NCBI RefSeq assembly: GCF_003583985.1
Contig: NZ_QXML01000006.1
Location: 124,001 to 188,000 of the forward strand
Reading direction: 5' to 3'
From: Algoriphagus lacus
Lineage (GTDB): Bacteria > Bacteroidota > Bacteroidia > Cytophagales > Cyclobacteriaceae
Length of the DNA stretch: 64,000 nt
Made by a program: the position numbers and the translations under genes. Under the pieces are notes generated by a model that saw nothing but the letters and a program-made list of their open reading frames with translations, searched no databases and was not told where the DNA came from. Below are positions 27,492-36,341 of the stretch, in pieces (within the stretch, counting starts at the first letter, position 1; the number at the start of each line of letters is the position of its first letter).

Positions 27492-29603
27492 TTATCGGAT
27501 TTTTTTAGGTTCCAAAAGCTTGGTCAGCTTGTCGATCTTTTTGCTCAAATCCAAAATGGCCTTGGCGTATCGGGTGTCCCATTCTTCCAGTCTTGCGGTG
27601 TTTTTGATGGCCACCTCATACTGGATTCCCGGAAGAATCCAGGAAGCATACCCGGAGAAAGGGTCATTACAGACGTACAGCGATTTGTACCACTCGCCAT
27701 AATACATTCCTTTGGGATCAATCCAGCTTTTTTCCAATCCGATCAATCCGGTATTGATTTTTTTCAAATGGCTGGAATGGATGGTTTCTTCGGAAAGGGA
27801 CCGGTGAAGATTCTTGTAGTAGGCAGTTGAGCTAGCTTCCAGTTTGGCCAAAGCACTCTCTACCTGATCAAAGCCCGCAAAATTTGGATCAATGGTTTTT
27901 ACATTTTTCACAGCTTGCTCAAAGTGTCCTTTGAGGTCCTTGGAATAACGCGGCACATCGTAAGGAATCACGGCTGCATTCGCCTGACGGATAGCGACCA
28001 ATCCAAACAGTTGAGCTACTGCTCCGCCCATTTTGAAACTTGGGTCAGAAAACTTCGAGTAGTAGTGGAAATTGTCATAGTTGGAATGGTAGGCAGTCGG
28101 CCCGCCTGATCCTCCACTTAAGGAAGGAATCCCCACGTGCATGTAGAAGGCGATGTGATCCGATCCTCCACCGAGGTTTCCGATTCCTGGTTCTGGATTT
28201 TTTCCTGCCCAAACTTCAAAAACTGTCTTGGCTGAATCCGGGTAAGCCACTTCCTTGGAGGCATCAATGATGAGTTTTTTCAAGGTAGGGGCGGCAGCAG
28301 CTCCAAAATTTCTTCCGGATACGCCACCGTCAAAGTTCATGTAGGAAACGGTCTTGGCTCCGAGTTCTTTCTTCAGATGTTCGACCCATTCCGTAGAACC
28401 AATCACGCCTTGCTCTTCCGCATCCCAATGTCCGATCAAAATGGATCGGGATGGCTTCTGACCTTTTTTATAAAGTTCTCCCAAAGCTTCCGCAAAAGTC
28501 AACAACATGGCAGTGCCGGAATTTGGATCCGTGGCGCCAAAGGACCAGGCATCGTAGTGGCTACCCAAAATGATCCATTCGTCCGGATGCTCGCTTCCTT
28601 CGAAAGTACCGATCACGTTGTTGGCTCGGATAAAGTCAGGCTTTTGATCTACCATCACGCGTACTTTCAAGGCTTCGCCACCGGTGATCCGGTATTTGAA
28701 AGGCAAGCCTCCCTGCCAGGCCTCGGGGGCTTCCGAACCAGTCATTCGACTCAGAATTTCCTTAGCTGCACCGTATCCGATTGGGGTCACCGGGATGGTA
28801 TGAAAATCCACATCGGCTGGATCATCCCGCTTTATTTTTTTGGCTCCATCCAAAGGCAAAGCAGGTCGGTTGGGAGTCAAAGGATCTCCGGTGAAATCCA
28901 AAGTCAACATGGATCCCCGCTGGATGGTGGTTTCGTTGAAGAAAGGTCCTTTTGGATATACTTCCCCACGGGTAAATCCGGAGTCTTTTGGATCGGTGTA
29001 TACGACCAAGCCGACCATGCCGTATTGCTCGGCGTATTTGGCTTTGTAGCCCCGAAAGTTACCACCATAGCGTGCAATGGCTACTTTTCCAGCCAGCGGA
29101 ACGCCCATTTCGGCCAGTTTCATGAAGTCTTCCCGGGTACCGTAATTCACGTACACCACCTCAGCCGTCACATCTCCACTTCCTGAAAAAGCATTGAATC
29201 CCAAATGAAGCCTCGGATCATCCGAAAAGGGATCCTCAGGCAGCGCTCCTTCTTTTTGGGAAAGTGTCATCTGAACAGGGGAGATGATCTGAAGTTCGGA
29301 TTTGCCGGGATGGTTGGGAAGATACACGTCATAGGGCCACACTTTCACATTCATGCCGGCGGCAGACATGATATTGACCATGTAATCTTTTACCAGTTCG
29401 TTTTCCGGAGTTCCTGCGATGTGCGGGTTTTTGGTGAGTTCGGAAAGGTGGACTTTGAATCGATCTGATTTGACAGCATTCAGGAAGTCCAATTCAAATT
29501 TTTTCTGCTCAGCAAACTGGGAAGGAAGGAATCCGTCCTGCTGGGCAAACGAGCTGAAAGAAAGGAGGGAAGCGGCGGTGAGAGCGAGTAGTTTTAGTTT
29601 CAT
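27492..29603 (-). CDS. Exported M28 family peptidase (glutamate carboxypeptidase II-like)
   Basis: 703 aa with a Sec signal (MKLKLLALTAASLLSFSSFAQ). Domain order as in PSMA/transferrin-receptor relatives: protease-associated domain (about 110-330), M28 zinc peptidase, helical dimerisation domain at the C-terminus. Zinc and catalytic residues are visible: GSHYDAWSFGATDPNSGT, DAEEQGVIGSTEW (general-base Glu), NFDGGVSGRNF and YHSNYDNFHYYSKF. Expected to trim C-terminal acidic or other residues from peptides outside the inner membrane. Confidence 0.93.
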   Translation of the reverse strand: MKLKLLALTAASLLSFSSFAQQDGFLPSQFAEQKKFELDFLNAVKSDRFKVHLSELTKNPHIAGTPENELVKDYMVNIMSAAGMNVKVWPYDVYLPNHPGKSELQIISPVQMTLSQKEGALPEDPFSDDPRLHLGFNAFSGSGDVTAEVVYVNYGTREDFMKLAEMGVPLAGKVAIARYGGNFRGYKAKYAEQYGMVGLVVYTDPKDSGFTRGEVYPKGPFFNETTIQRGSMLTLDFTGDPLTPNRPALPLDGAKKIKRDDPADVDFHTIPVTPIGYGAAKEILSRMTGSEAPEAWQGGLPFKYRITGGEALKVRVMVDQKPDFIRANNVIGTFEGSEHPDEWIILGSHYDAWSFGATDPNSGTAMLLTFAEALGELYKKGQKPSRSILIGHWDAEEQGVIGSTEWVEHLKKELGAKTVSYMNFDGGVSGRNFGAAAAPTLKKLIIDASKEVAYPDSAKTVFEVWAGKNPEPGIGNLGGGSDHIAFYMHVGIPSLSGGSGGPTAYHSNYDNFHYYSKFSDPSFKMGGAVAQLFGLVAIRQANAAVIPYDVPRYSKDLKGHFEQAVKNVKTIDPNFAGFDQVESALAKLEASSTAYYKNLHRSLSEETIHSSHLKKINTGLIGLEKSWIDPKGMYYGEWYKSLYVCNDPFSGYASWILPGIQYEVAIKNTARLEEWDTRYAKAILDLSKKIDKLTKLLEPKKIR

Positions 29604-29610
29604 TTTTTAG

Positions 29611-29705
29611 AATTGGAAGATTGCAAAATTTGAAAATTGAAAAATTTGGAAAAGGAGCCAAAGGCCATAATCTTCCAATTTTCCAATATTTCAATTTTTC
29701 AATTA
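29611..29705. repeat. AT-rich repetitive spacer with a 12-bp inverted repeat
   Basis: aattggaagatt at 29611-29622 is exactly inverted at 29669-29680, and the surroundings repeat short words (aaatttgaaaattg, ttccaatatttcaatt). It could fold into a long imperfect hairpin in the peptidase leader. Such decorated AT spacers are common between Bacteroidota genes. Confidence 0.6.
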
Positions 29706-29711
29706 GAAAAC

Positions 29712-29748
29712 AAAAAAAGGCCACAGAATCAATTCCATGGCCTTTTTT
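29712..29748 (-). terminator. Terminator of the amidohydrolase operon
   Basis: A perfect stem of about 11 bp (aaaaaaggcca / tggccttttttt-type arms) with a 14-nt loop, the T run lying within the stem. It begins 4 nt beyond the stop of the last amidohydrolase gene. Confidence 0.85.
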
Positions 29749-29751
29749 GAA

Positions 29752-31053
29752 TTAATTAGCTTTCAAGCCTGGAGATCTTTCCAGAAATTCCTGATACAAT
29801 CGGATGTGTCTGTTGGACATCGGAACTCGGTATCCGTCAATGAAGACGTGAATAATCTGAGTTCTGGTTTCTAATGGATCACCGGTGGACACGATCAAAT
29901 TTGCGCGCTTGCCGGCTTCCACAGATCCATATTGATCCGCTACTCCGAAGATTTCAGCAGGATTGATGGTTACCGCTTTCAGCGCTTCTTCTTTGCCCAG
30001 GCCATAGGCTGCTGCAAATGCGGCGTGAAACGGAAGGTTACGCACATTTTCCTCCTCATCTGTTCGAAGGGCCACTTTTACACCTGCTTTGGCCATTTTA
30101 CCGGCGTTGGCATACGGTGTATCATAGCGGTCAGACTGTCGGGTTGGAAGTTCCTGTACGGGACCGGTGATGACAGGAATGCCTGCTTTAGCGATTTCGT
30201 CAGCCACTCTCCATCCTTCGGCAACTCCGGAGAAAACCACCTTGATGTTCTTTCCTTCCACCCACTTGATGGCGTTCTGAATGTCAGAAGCCGCATCCAC
30301 TACGATCAAGAGAGGAAGTTCACCGGAGATTACCTTGGACAGTTGATCCATTTCAGGATAGTACTGAAGCTCGGCTCCGGATTTTTTCAGAGCCAGGTAG
30401 TTCTTGGCGTTTTCCCAAATTTCATTGGCTTCTTTCATGGCTTTTTCAGCCTCTTTCTTGATGTCTTCATCTGATCTGCGGTCAAATCTGCCACGTCGTC
30501 CTGAGCTTGGGAAGTTCATCACCACAGCCTTGTAGCCTCCGTACATCTGATCGGGAGTGTATCCGTTTAGGTTGATCAAAGCAGCAGTACCGGAGAAAAG
30601 ACCACCTGTCGGAACGGTCAGAACAGTAGTCACACCGGATACCCGGGTGACACCGATTGCTTCCGAGTTTGGATTGACGGTAGTCAAAGCCTGCATGTTT
30701 GGAGTTACATTTCCTACTTCCTCGTAGTCTACTGTTTCCGGAACAGAACTTACCTCAACCAATCCCAGTCGGGTTCCACTGTCGATCATTCCCGGATAAA
30801 TGAACATTCCGGTGCAGTCAATGACTTCAGCGCCTGCTGAGCTGATGCCAGTTCCGACTTGAGCGATTTTTCCGTTTTCAATCAAAACAGAAGTATTTGT
30901 CAACGTGCCTTTGGTGACAGTCACCACGGTGGCATTTTGAAGCAGGAATTTTCCTGAGCGAGGTTTTACAAATTCCCCGTCTATCTGGGCCATAGCTTCC
31001 ACCGGAAGGAGGGCTAGCAAGGAGGCACAAAAGGTTTTTAAAATTCGGTTCAT
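29752..31053 (-). CDS. Exported amidohydrolase-fold protein lacking the HxH metal motif
   Basis: 433 aa with a signal peptide (LLALLPVEAMA). Amidohydrolase architecture: N-terminal beta-sandwich (ENGKIAQVGTGISSAGAEVIDC), TIM barrel, C-terminal strands (GSVEAGKRANLIVSTGDPL). Where active relatives have 'PGxIDxHxH' this protein reads YPGMIDSGTRLGLVEV, so both His of the first metal motif are missing; the barrel-end Asp is kept in ALRTDEEENV. Last gene of a three-gene run of paralogues. Could be a non-hydrolytic partner of the middle enzyme, or use another mechanism. Confidence 0.85.
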   Translation of the reverse strand: MNRILKTFCASLLALLPVEAMAQIDGEFVKPRSGKFLLQNATVVTVTKGTLTNTSVLIENGKIAQVGTGISSAGAEVIDCTGMFIYPGMIDSGTRLGLVEVSSVPETVDYEEVGNVTPNMQALTTVNPNSEAIGVTRVSGVTTVLTVPTGGLFSGTAALINLNGYTPDQMYGGYKAVVMNFPSSGRRGRFDRRSDEDIKKEAEKAMKEANEIWENAKNYLALKKSGAELQYYPEMDQLSKVISGELPLLIVVDAASDIQNAIKWVEGKNIKVVFSGVAEGWRVADEIAKAGIPVITGPVQELPTRQSDRYDTPYANAGKMAKAGVKVALRTDEEENVRNLPFHAAFAAAYGLGKEEALKAVTINPAEIFGVADQYGSVEAGKRANLIVSTGDPLETRTQIIHVFIDGYRVPMSNRHIRLYQEFLERSPGLKAN

Positions 31054-31077
31054 GATATTCTTGAATTTTCGGGGTGA

Positions 31078-32466
31078 TTAATGTTTATGTTCAAAGAAAG
31101 CTCCCTGAAATGCTTCGAAATAAGCATCCACATCCTGAAGACACTGGTGATTTTCTTCTCCATGAAGGAAAATCGGCTCCACCATCTCGCTAGCTGATAC
31201 ATACTGACGCTGATCGTCTTTGTCGGTCTTGATGTCGAAATATTTCACACCATCTACAAAAGTCATCTGCGGAACAGCATAGGAAGACAGCGGATGTCCT
31301 TCGAAAATCACCAAATCCGCTTGCTTGCCTACTTCGATGGATCCTACTTTGTCGTCGATTCCCAGTTGTTTGGCAGGATTGAGGGTAATCATGGCCAAGG
31401 CTTCATCATCAGTCAAGCCGCCATAACGCTGTGTTTTGGCAGCCTCGTGATAAAGGTGACGGATTAGCTCAGCTGAGTCAGAATTGATCGAAGTGATCGC
31501 GCCGTTTCGCTGAAGGATTGCCGCATTGTAAGCGGTGGAGTAGTACACTTCCATTTTGTAAGCCCACCAATCCGCAAATACGGATGCACCCATGGTGTAT
31601 TCCGCGATTTCCGGAGCTACTTTGAATCCTTCGTTGGTGTGCTGGAAAACGAGTTTTTTGATACCGAAATCCTTTGCCACATTGATCAACATGTAGATTT
31701 CGTCGGCACGATAGGAGTGACAATGCACGATGATCTTTCCGTCCAGGATATCCGCCAGCGTCTGAAGGCGCTCGCTGTAAACCGGAGGCGTCACCGTATT
31801 TCCTTTTTGTGTTTTTGCAGTGTTGTAAGTCTCCCAAGCTTTCTTGTACTGAAGTGCTTCATTAAAACCGTTTCTCAGCACTGCTTCCACACCCATACGG
31901 GTTCTTGGTTGGATCCCATTTCCACGTCCATGAACCCGGGTTGGGTTTTCACCCAAAGCAAACTTGATTGTCCGTGGTGCATCCTGCATGATGATTTCTG
32001 CAGGATCTTTTGCTCCCCAGCGGTGCTTCAGGGTGGCATTTTGTCCTCCGATTACGTTGGCGGATCCATGCATGGCATGTGAAATAGTCACACCGCCGGC
32101 GAGTGCCCGGTAGATTCCGATTTCAAAAGGATTGACCACATCCTTCATTCGCACTTCGGAGGTAATGGGGGCAGAGGCCTCGTTTATTACGTCCAAAGCG
32201 ACGTGAGAGTGGGCATCGATGATTCCCGGCATTACATATTTTCCAGTCGCATCAATCGTCTGAACTCCGGATGGCGCGGTCAAGTTTTGACCGACTTGTT
32301 TGATGATACCATCCTGAACCAACACGTCTGCGTTTTGAAGATTTCCTTTAGTAACAGTCAGGACGGTTGCATTTTTGATTAAAACACTGCCTTTCGGTGT
32401 TTGAGCATAGGAATAATTCAACCCCAGACCCAACAAAGCAGCAAATAGAATATTTAGCTTTTTCAT
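31078..32466 (-). CDS. Exported metal-dependent amidohydrolase
   Basis: 462 aa, signal peptide (LFAALLGLGLNYSYA). The metal ligands are intact: VMPGIIDAHSHVALD (HxH), IIVHCHSYRADEI, VFQHTNEGF and the barrel-end Asp in INSDSAEL, followed by the usual NPAKQLGIDDKVGSIEVGK block. Likely an imidazolonepropionase-/prolidase-like hydrolase of cyclic amides or dipeptides in the periplasm. It sits between two paralogues that lack HxH and is 24 nt from the downstream gene. Confidence 0.9.
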   Translation of the reverse strand: MKKLNILFAALLGLGLNYSYAQTPKGSVLIKNATVLTVTKGNLQNADVLVQDGIIKQVGQNLTAPSGVQTIDATGKYVMPGIIDAHSHVALDVINEASAPITSEVRMKDVVNPFEIGIYRALAGGVTISHAMHGSANVIGGQNATLKHRWGAKDPAEIIMQDAPRTIKFALGENPTRVHGRGNGIQPRTRMGVEAVLRNGFNEALQYKKAWETYNTAKTQKGNTVTPPVYSERLQTLADILDGKIIVHCHSYRADEIYMLINVAKDFGIKKLVFQHTNEGFKVAPEIAEYTMGASVFADWWAYKMEVYYSTAYNAAILQRNGAITSINSDSAELIRHLYHEAAKTQRYGGLTDDEALAMITLNPAKQLGIDDKVGSIEVGKQADLVIFEGHPLSSYAVPQMTFVDGVKYFDIKTDKDDQRQYVSASEMVEPIFLHGEENHQCLQDVDAYFEAFQGAFFEHKH

Positions 32467-32470
32467 TTTT

Positions 32471-34171
32471 TCAGAGAGTTAGGCTAGGTGAGGAGAGTTT
32501 TGCAGTAAGGGGAAAAGAGCCAAACTGAGCTACAGACATGGTTCCTTCCATGCTTGAACCGCTGATTTCCCCGGAAATAGAAACAGTCAGGTTCATGCCA
32601 CCTGCTGCCACATCAAATTCGAAAGTCAGAGTCTTTCCGCTTACAACTGCATTTTTGATTGGAGCAGTTACTTTTCCGCTTCCTGATGGATCATCGTAGC
32701 TGATAGTTCCTGAATAGCCCGTTCCTTCTTTTTTAATGCTGATTTCACCTCCCGAGGATCCGGCAGGGGTCTCGGAAGTATATTCCCAAATTCCTTCAAC
32801 GGAAACAGCTGCTGATCCATTTTCGGTTTTTTCAGCTTCTTTAGCCGCTTTCTTCTTCAATTCATAATTGAAGACATAGCCATCTGCCACCACATGCTTG
32901 ATTTGAGCATCTTCTTTGAAAATCGAGTCGGTACTGATCACAAAGTTGGCCATCTTTCCTTTTTCGATGGTTCCGGCAACTCGGTTGATCCCAAGAATAG
33001 ATGCAGGGTTGGTAGTAAGAGCCGCTAAAGCCGCTTTTTCGCTCAGCCCGTTTTTAATTAAAGTTTGAACGGCCTTCATGGCATCACCCGGCTTGGTGTC
33101 CACCGTAGAGAATCCAAATGGGATTCCTGCTTTTTCCAGAAGGGAAGCTTGCTTGAGGGCTTTGTCATAGGCTTCTTTTACCCGCTCATATTGAGCTTTT
33201 GTATCCTCAGTTATGCCTTCAGATTTTTGACTTTTGATTGCCTTGTCATCCGGAACCTGAAGCTTGATCAACACAGGAGTTCCAGAAGTTTTGATTAGGT
33301 CAATTACCGATTCGTAATTTTCAAGTCCAGTCAGAATTAGCTTGAAACCCAATTCTTTTTGTAAAGCAATGGCTCTTCTGACTTCCAAATCGGAAGATGC
33401 AGTGAAAATGACAGGGATTTGTTTTTGAACAACCGATGCCATACCCATTTGTGTTGGAGTCAATTCCGGTCTTTTCACCCCTGCTGTGGAAGCATACATT
33501 TTGGAATGGTCCAGTGCGAGCGTGGTGTTTTGATACACATCACGAAACTTTGCCATTACGCCGGCTAGTGTGGCAGGGTACATTCCTCTTGATCCTCTGA
33601 AATTTGCCGCAAGAGCTGCATTTTCCTGAAGCACATTCACGGAACCGGAATTACCCAAAACCATAATGGAGGATTTACCCGGAAGCATTCCACCGTCAGG
33701 AAGTACTTGGGTGACGGTAAATCCAGTTTTTCTCCAGTCATCCACTTGATTTCCGGTAATGGAAAATTGCTCAGTTGCTGATCTCCAGGGAGTAATACCG
33801 GCAATTTCATCAGGCGGATTGGAGGTAATCAGGTCCTTTGGTCTTTCCAAGTCTTTTGGTTTGGTGATGCCCATGTTGCCGGCACCATCGATAAATCCCG
33901 GATAGATAAAAAGGGAATCGCCTGGAATAACCTGAGCATCTTTCGGTAACGAGAGGTTGGATCCCATACCCAAAATCACTCCATCCCGGAAAAGAACTGT
34001 GCCCTTGGTCCCTTGCTGACCGGGAGCAGCAAAAATTGTAGCATTGGTAATTGCATAAGTGCTGGTTACCCTGCGCTTGCCTGTGGGATCACTTTGTGCC
34101 CAAGCAGTGTGCGACAGAAACCCCGCAATCAGCAATCCCAGCATTCCTGCTTTCAGAAATTGTTTTTTCAT
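32471..34171 (-). CDS. Exported amidohydrolase-fold protein with C-terminal beta domain, HxH missing
   Basis: 566 aa, signal peptide (LLIAGFLSHTAWA). N-terminal amidohydrolase core with 'YPGFIDGAGNMGITKP' at the place of the HxH motif, so the first metal site is absent as in the paralogue at 29752. The barrel-end segment is GFSTVDTKPGD and the family ending NPASILGINRVAGTIEKGK is kept. Residues about 460-566 are an added beta-rich domain (GIWEYTSETPAGSSGGEISI...) of the kind found on periplasmic Bacteroidota enzymes. First gene of the run, 4 nt from the next. Confidence 0.85.
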   Translation of the reverse strand: MKKQFLKAGMLGLLIAGFLSHTAWAQSDPTGKRRVTSTYAITNATIFAAPGQQGTKGTVLFRDGVILGMGSNLSLPKDAQVIPGDSLFIYPGFIDGAGNMGITKPKDLERPKDLITSNPPDEIAGITPWRSATEQFSITGNQVDDWRKTGFTVTQVLPDGGMLPGKSSIMVLGNSGSVNVLQENAALAANFRGSRGMYPATLAGVMAKFRDVYQNTTLALDHSKMYASTAGVKRPELTPTQMGMASVVQKQIPVIFTASSDLEVRRAIALQKELGFKLILTGLENYESVIDLIKTSGTPVLIKLQVPDDKAIKSQKSEGITEDTKAQYERVKEAYDKALKQASLLEKAGIPFGFSTVDTKPGDAMKAVQTLIKNGLSEKAALAALTTNPASILGINRVAGTIEKGKMANFVISTDSIFKEDAQIKHVVADGYVFNYELKKKAAKEAEKTENGSAAVSVEGIWEYTSETPAGSSGGEISIKKEGTGYSGTISYDDPSGSGKVTAPIKNAVVSGKTLTFEFDVAAGGMNLTVSISGEISGSSMEGTMSVAQFGSFPLTAKLSSPSLTL

Positions 34172-34397
34172 TCGATTGATGGTTTTTCTTCAATCAGCAA
34201 GCTAACAAAAGGGATTTCACTATCCTTTTGGATTTATTTTTGAAAACTTTTTTTTTGATCAGTGGTATTCAGGGCTACTCAAAATGCGAATAAGTGCATT
34301 TCATTTACAAGGCCCGGAGAAAGTGCTTATTTGAACGGTTCGAATGGCTTGGATTTTATCCTTTGATGCTATATTTAAGTTTGGATCACCCCCAATT

Positions 34398-34757
34398 ATG
34401 AAGAAAATCCTGATCATCGAGGACGATTTGCTTATTTCAAGTTTGGTGCAATTCAGGCTTAAAAAAGACGGGTATGACACCCATCTGGTCAGTGATGGCA
34501 ATGAAGGTATGAAAGCAATTGACTCCTATGGTCCTGACCTGATTATCACGGATGTTATGATGCCTTTCCGCAGTGGAATCGAAATCATCCACCACGCCAG
34601 ACAATGCAGACCGGATACACCAATAATTGTCTTGAGTTCCCTCGGAGAAGAGGAGCAGGTCGTTTTGGAAGCATTTAATTTGGGCGTAGCGGATTTTATC
34701 CCCAAACCTTTCAATCCCAATGAATTGGCCATCCGAGTCAAGCGTGTACTCAAATAG
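34398..34757 (+). CDS. Single-domain response regulator
   Basis: 119-residue receiver domain with no output domain. Acidic pocket at Asp9/Asp10 (IIEDD), phospho-acceptor Asp52 (LIITDVMMP) and Lys103 (IPKPFNP). The frame reaches back to 34344, but ATG 34398 (MKKILIIEDD) is the normal start; TAAGTTTG at 34376 resembles a -7 box but is close to the ATG. First gene of the operon with the HEAT protein and glycosyltransferase, so it probably acts by protein contact on the exopolysaccharide machinery. No histidine kinase lies in the window. Confidence 0.93.
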   Translation: MKKILIIEDDLLISSLVQFRLKKDGYDTHLVSDGNEGMKAIDSYGPDLIITDVMMPFRSGIEIIHHARQCRPDTPIIVLSSLGEEEQVVLEAFNLGVADFIPKPFNPNELAIRVKRVLK

Positions 34758-34763
34758 TACTCT

Positions 34764-36341
34764 ATGAGGAAATTTTTACAACGAACACTGATCTGTATTT
34801 TGATGATGTCTTGCAGTTTTGCATGGGCTCAGGATCAAATCATACCCGAGGATTCTACAGAGTTTCGTGATTTTTTGATTTTACAAAAAGAGGTTCAAGG
34901 CCTTAGCTATCGTTTTTATTTACTTGAAAAAAGCATTAGCGATTCCCTTGCCGCTGATTCGGTGTATTTGTTCTCAAAAACCGACTCGGGATTTATTTCC
35001 AACTCCTTCAGTGATTTTGGTATGATCCAAGATTTGGAGAAACCTCTGGTAGAAGACAGTCTCAATTTTAGGTTGGACTTTGTGGTTTTTTCCCAATCTG
35101 TAGACCAAACTGCTGTGCGGGAATATCTGGCTAACCTGGTCCGCAACGGAGATTACCAAGTCAAATTCGAGGAAATCAAGTCCTCTGAAGACTTGGTTTC
35201 ATTGGCCTCCAGATCCCCATATTCGCCCTTTTTGAAGTATAAACTGAAATTTGTTGCTGATTACAAGCTGTTTGGGGTTACTGTTGTTATTGTGTTCTTC
35301 TTTGTGGTGGCTTTGACCATGATCGTCTACATGTTGATCATGAAAGCGCGAAAAACAAAAAGGGAAAACCTTCAAAAAGAGTACGATCAATTGATAGTTG
35401 ATCCCTTGACTTCGCTTCTTTTTGAAAAAGAACTTGATGAAATCCATGATATGGAAATGCAGGAAATCTACCAGTATTTCCCCCAATCCTATCTTGGAAA
35501 ACCCCTTTACAGGGATGTGTTGATCGATCGGATCATCGGCCTTAACAAGAAGATGAAGGGGGAATTCAAAGACAAACTCAAAGTCTTGTATAAGCGCTTG
35601 GGTCTGGATAAGATTTCTGCAGAATCACTGAAGAATAAAAATTGGGACAGGGTAACCGAGGGGCTGGTTCAAATCAACGAAATGGATTTGGTGGAAGCTC
35701 TTCCTGAGGTTAAAAAGCATGCTAATTCATCCAATTTCCATATTAGATCACAGGCTGTCGCCACTTTACTCAACCTTTCTGAAAAAGTCGATTTGGCATT
35801 TTTAAGGGACCAAACTTTCCCCCTTTCCACCTGGCAGCAGATGAGCTACCTGCGAATCATCAAATTTGTAGGCCAACAAAAAGACCTCAAACTGGAAATT
35901 CTCTTTGATTCGGCGAATAAATCCATCCGGATTTTTGGATATAAACTGGTAAGGATGCTGGGGAGAATTGACCTGATCGAAGTGCTTTCAAAAAAGGCCA
36001 TGCATGTGGAAGAGGATGAGAAAATCGAGATTTTGGAAACGTATTCAGTACTTGGAGCGCACATGGAGGCGGAATTTGTTAATCAATGCCTCAATTCGGG
36101 AAGTCCAAATTTGGTAATTGCCGCAGCGAAAGCAGCCGGTGTCATCGGTAACGAAGAATCAGCCTCGATTTTAATGGGTCTCCTAAGAAAGGAAGTTTCT
36201 TTTTCTGAAAAACTCATCTACTTAAGAAGTTTGAATGAACTGGATAAAGCTGAATTTGAAGCATTTACCCAGTTAAACCCTGATGCTCAAATCCTTGAGA
36301 TCAGGGCACACCTTTTAGACCCCTTGCTGCAGCATGTATAG
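34764..36341 (+). CDS. Membrane-anchored HEAT-repeat protein
   Basis: 525 aa. Signal peptide (1-22), a periplasmic domain of about 150 residues, one transmembrane helix at about 172-194 (FGVTVVIVFFFVVALTMIVYM cut short here), then a cytoplasmic basic linker and HEAT-like helical repeats (e.g. HIRSQAVATLLNL, VIAAAKAAGVIGNEESASIL). It starts 6 nt after the response regulator and its end overlaps the glycosyltransferase start by 8 nt. Likely a scaffold linking the regulator to the synthase across the inner membrane; that role is inference. Confidence 0.8.
   Translation: MRKFLQRTLICILMMSCSFAWAQDQIIPEDSTEFRDFLILQKEVQGLSYRFYLLEKSISDSLAADSVYLFSKTDSGFISNSFSDFGMIQDLEKPLVEDSLNFRLDFVVFSQSVDQTAVREYLANLVRNGDYQVKFEEIKSSEDLVSLASRSPYSPFLKYKLKFVADYKLFGVTVVIVFFFVVALTMIVYMLIMKARKTKRENLQKEYDQLIVDPLTSLLFEKELDEIHDMEMQEIYQYFPQSYLGKPLYRDVLIDRIIGLNKKMKGEFKDKLKVLYKRLGLDKISAESLKNKNWDRVTEGLVQINEMDLVEALPEVKKHANSSNFHIRSQAVATLLNLSEKVDLAFLRDQTFPLSTWQQMSYLRIIKFVGQQKDLKLEILFDSANKSIRIFGYKLVRMLGRIDLIEVLSKKAMHVEEDEKIEILETYSVLGAHMEAEFVNQCLNSGSPNLVIAAAKAAGVIGNEESASILMGLLRKEVSFSEKLIYLRSLNELDKAEFEAFTQLNPDAQILEIRAHLLDPLLQHV

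Noticed and set aside
28377..29186. 269-codon plus-strand ORF
   Set aside because: Antisense to the well-supported M28 peptidase; no recognisable motifs.
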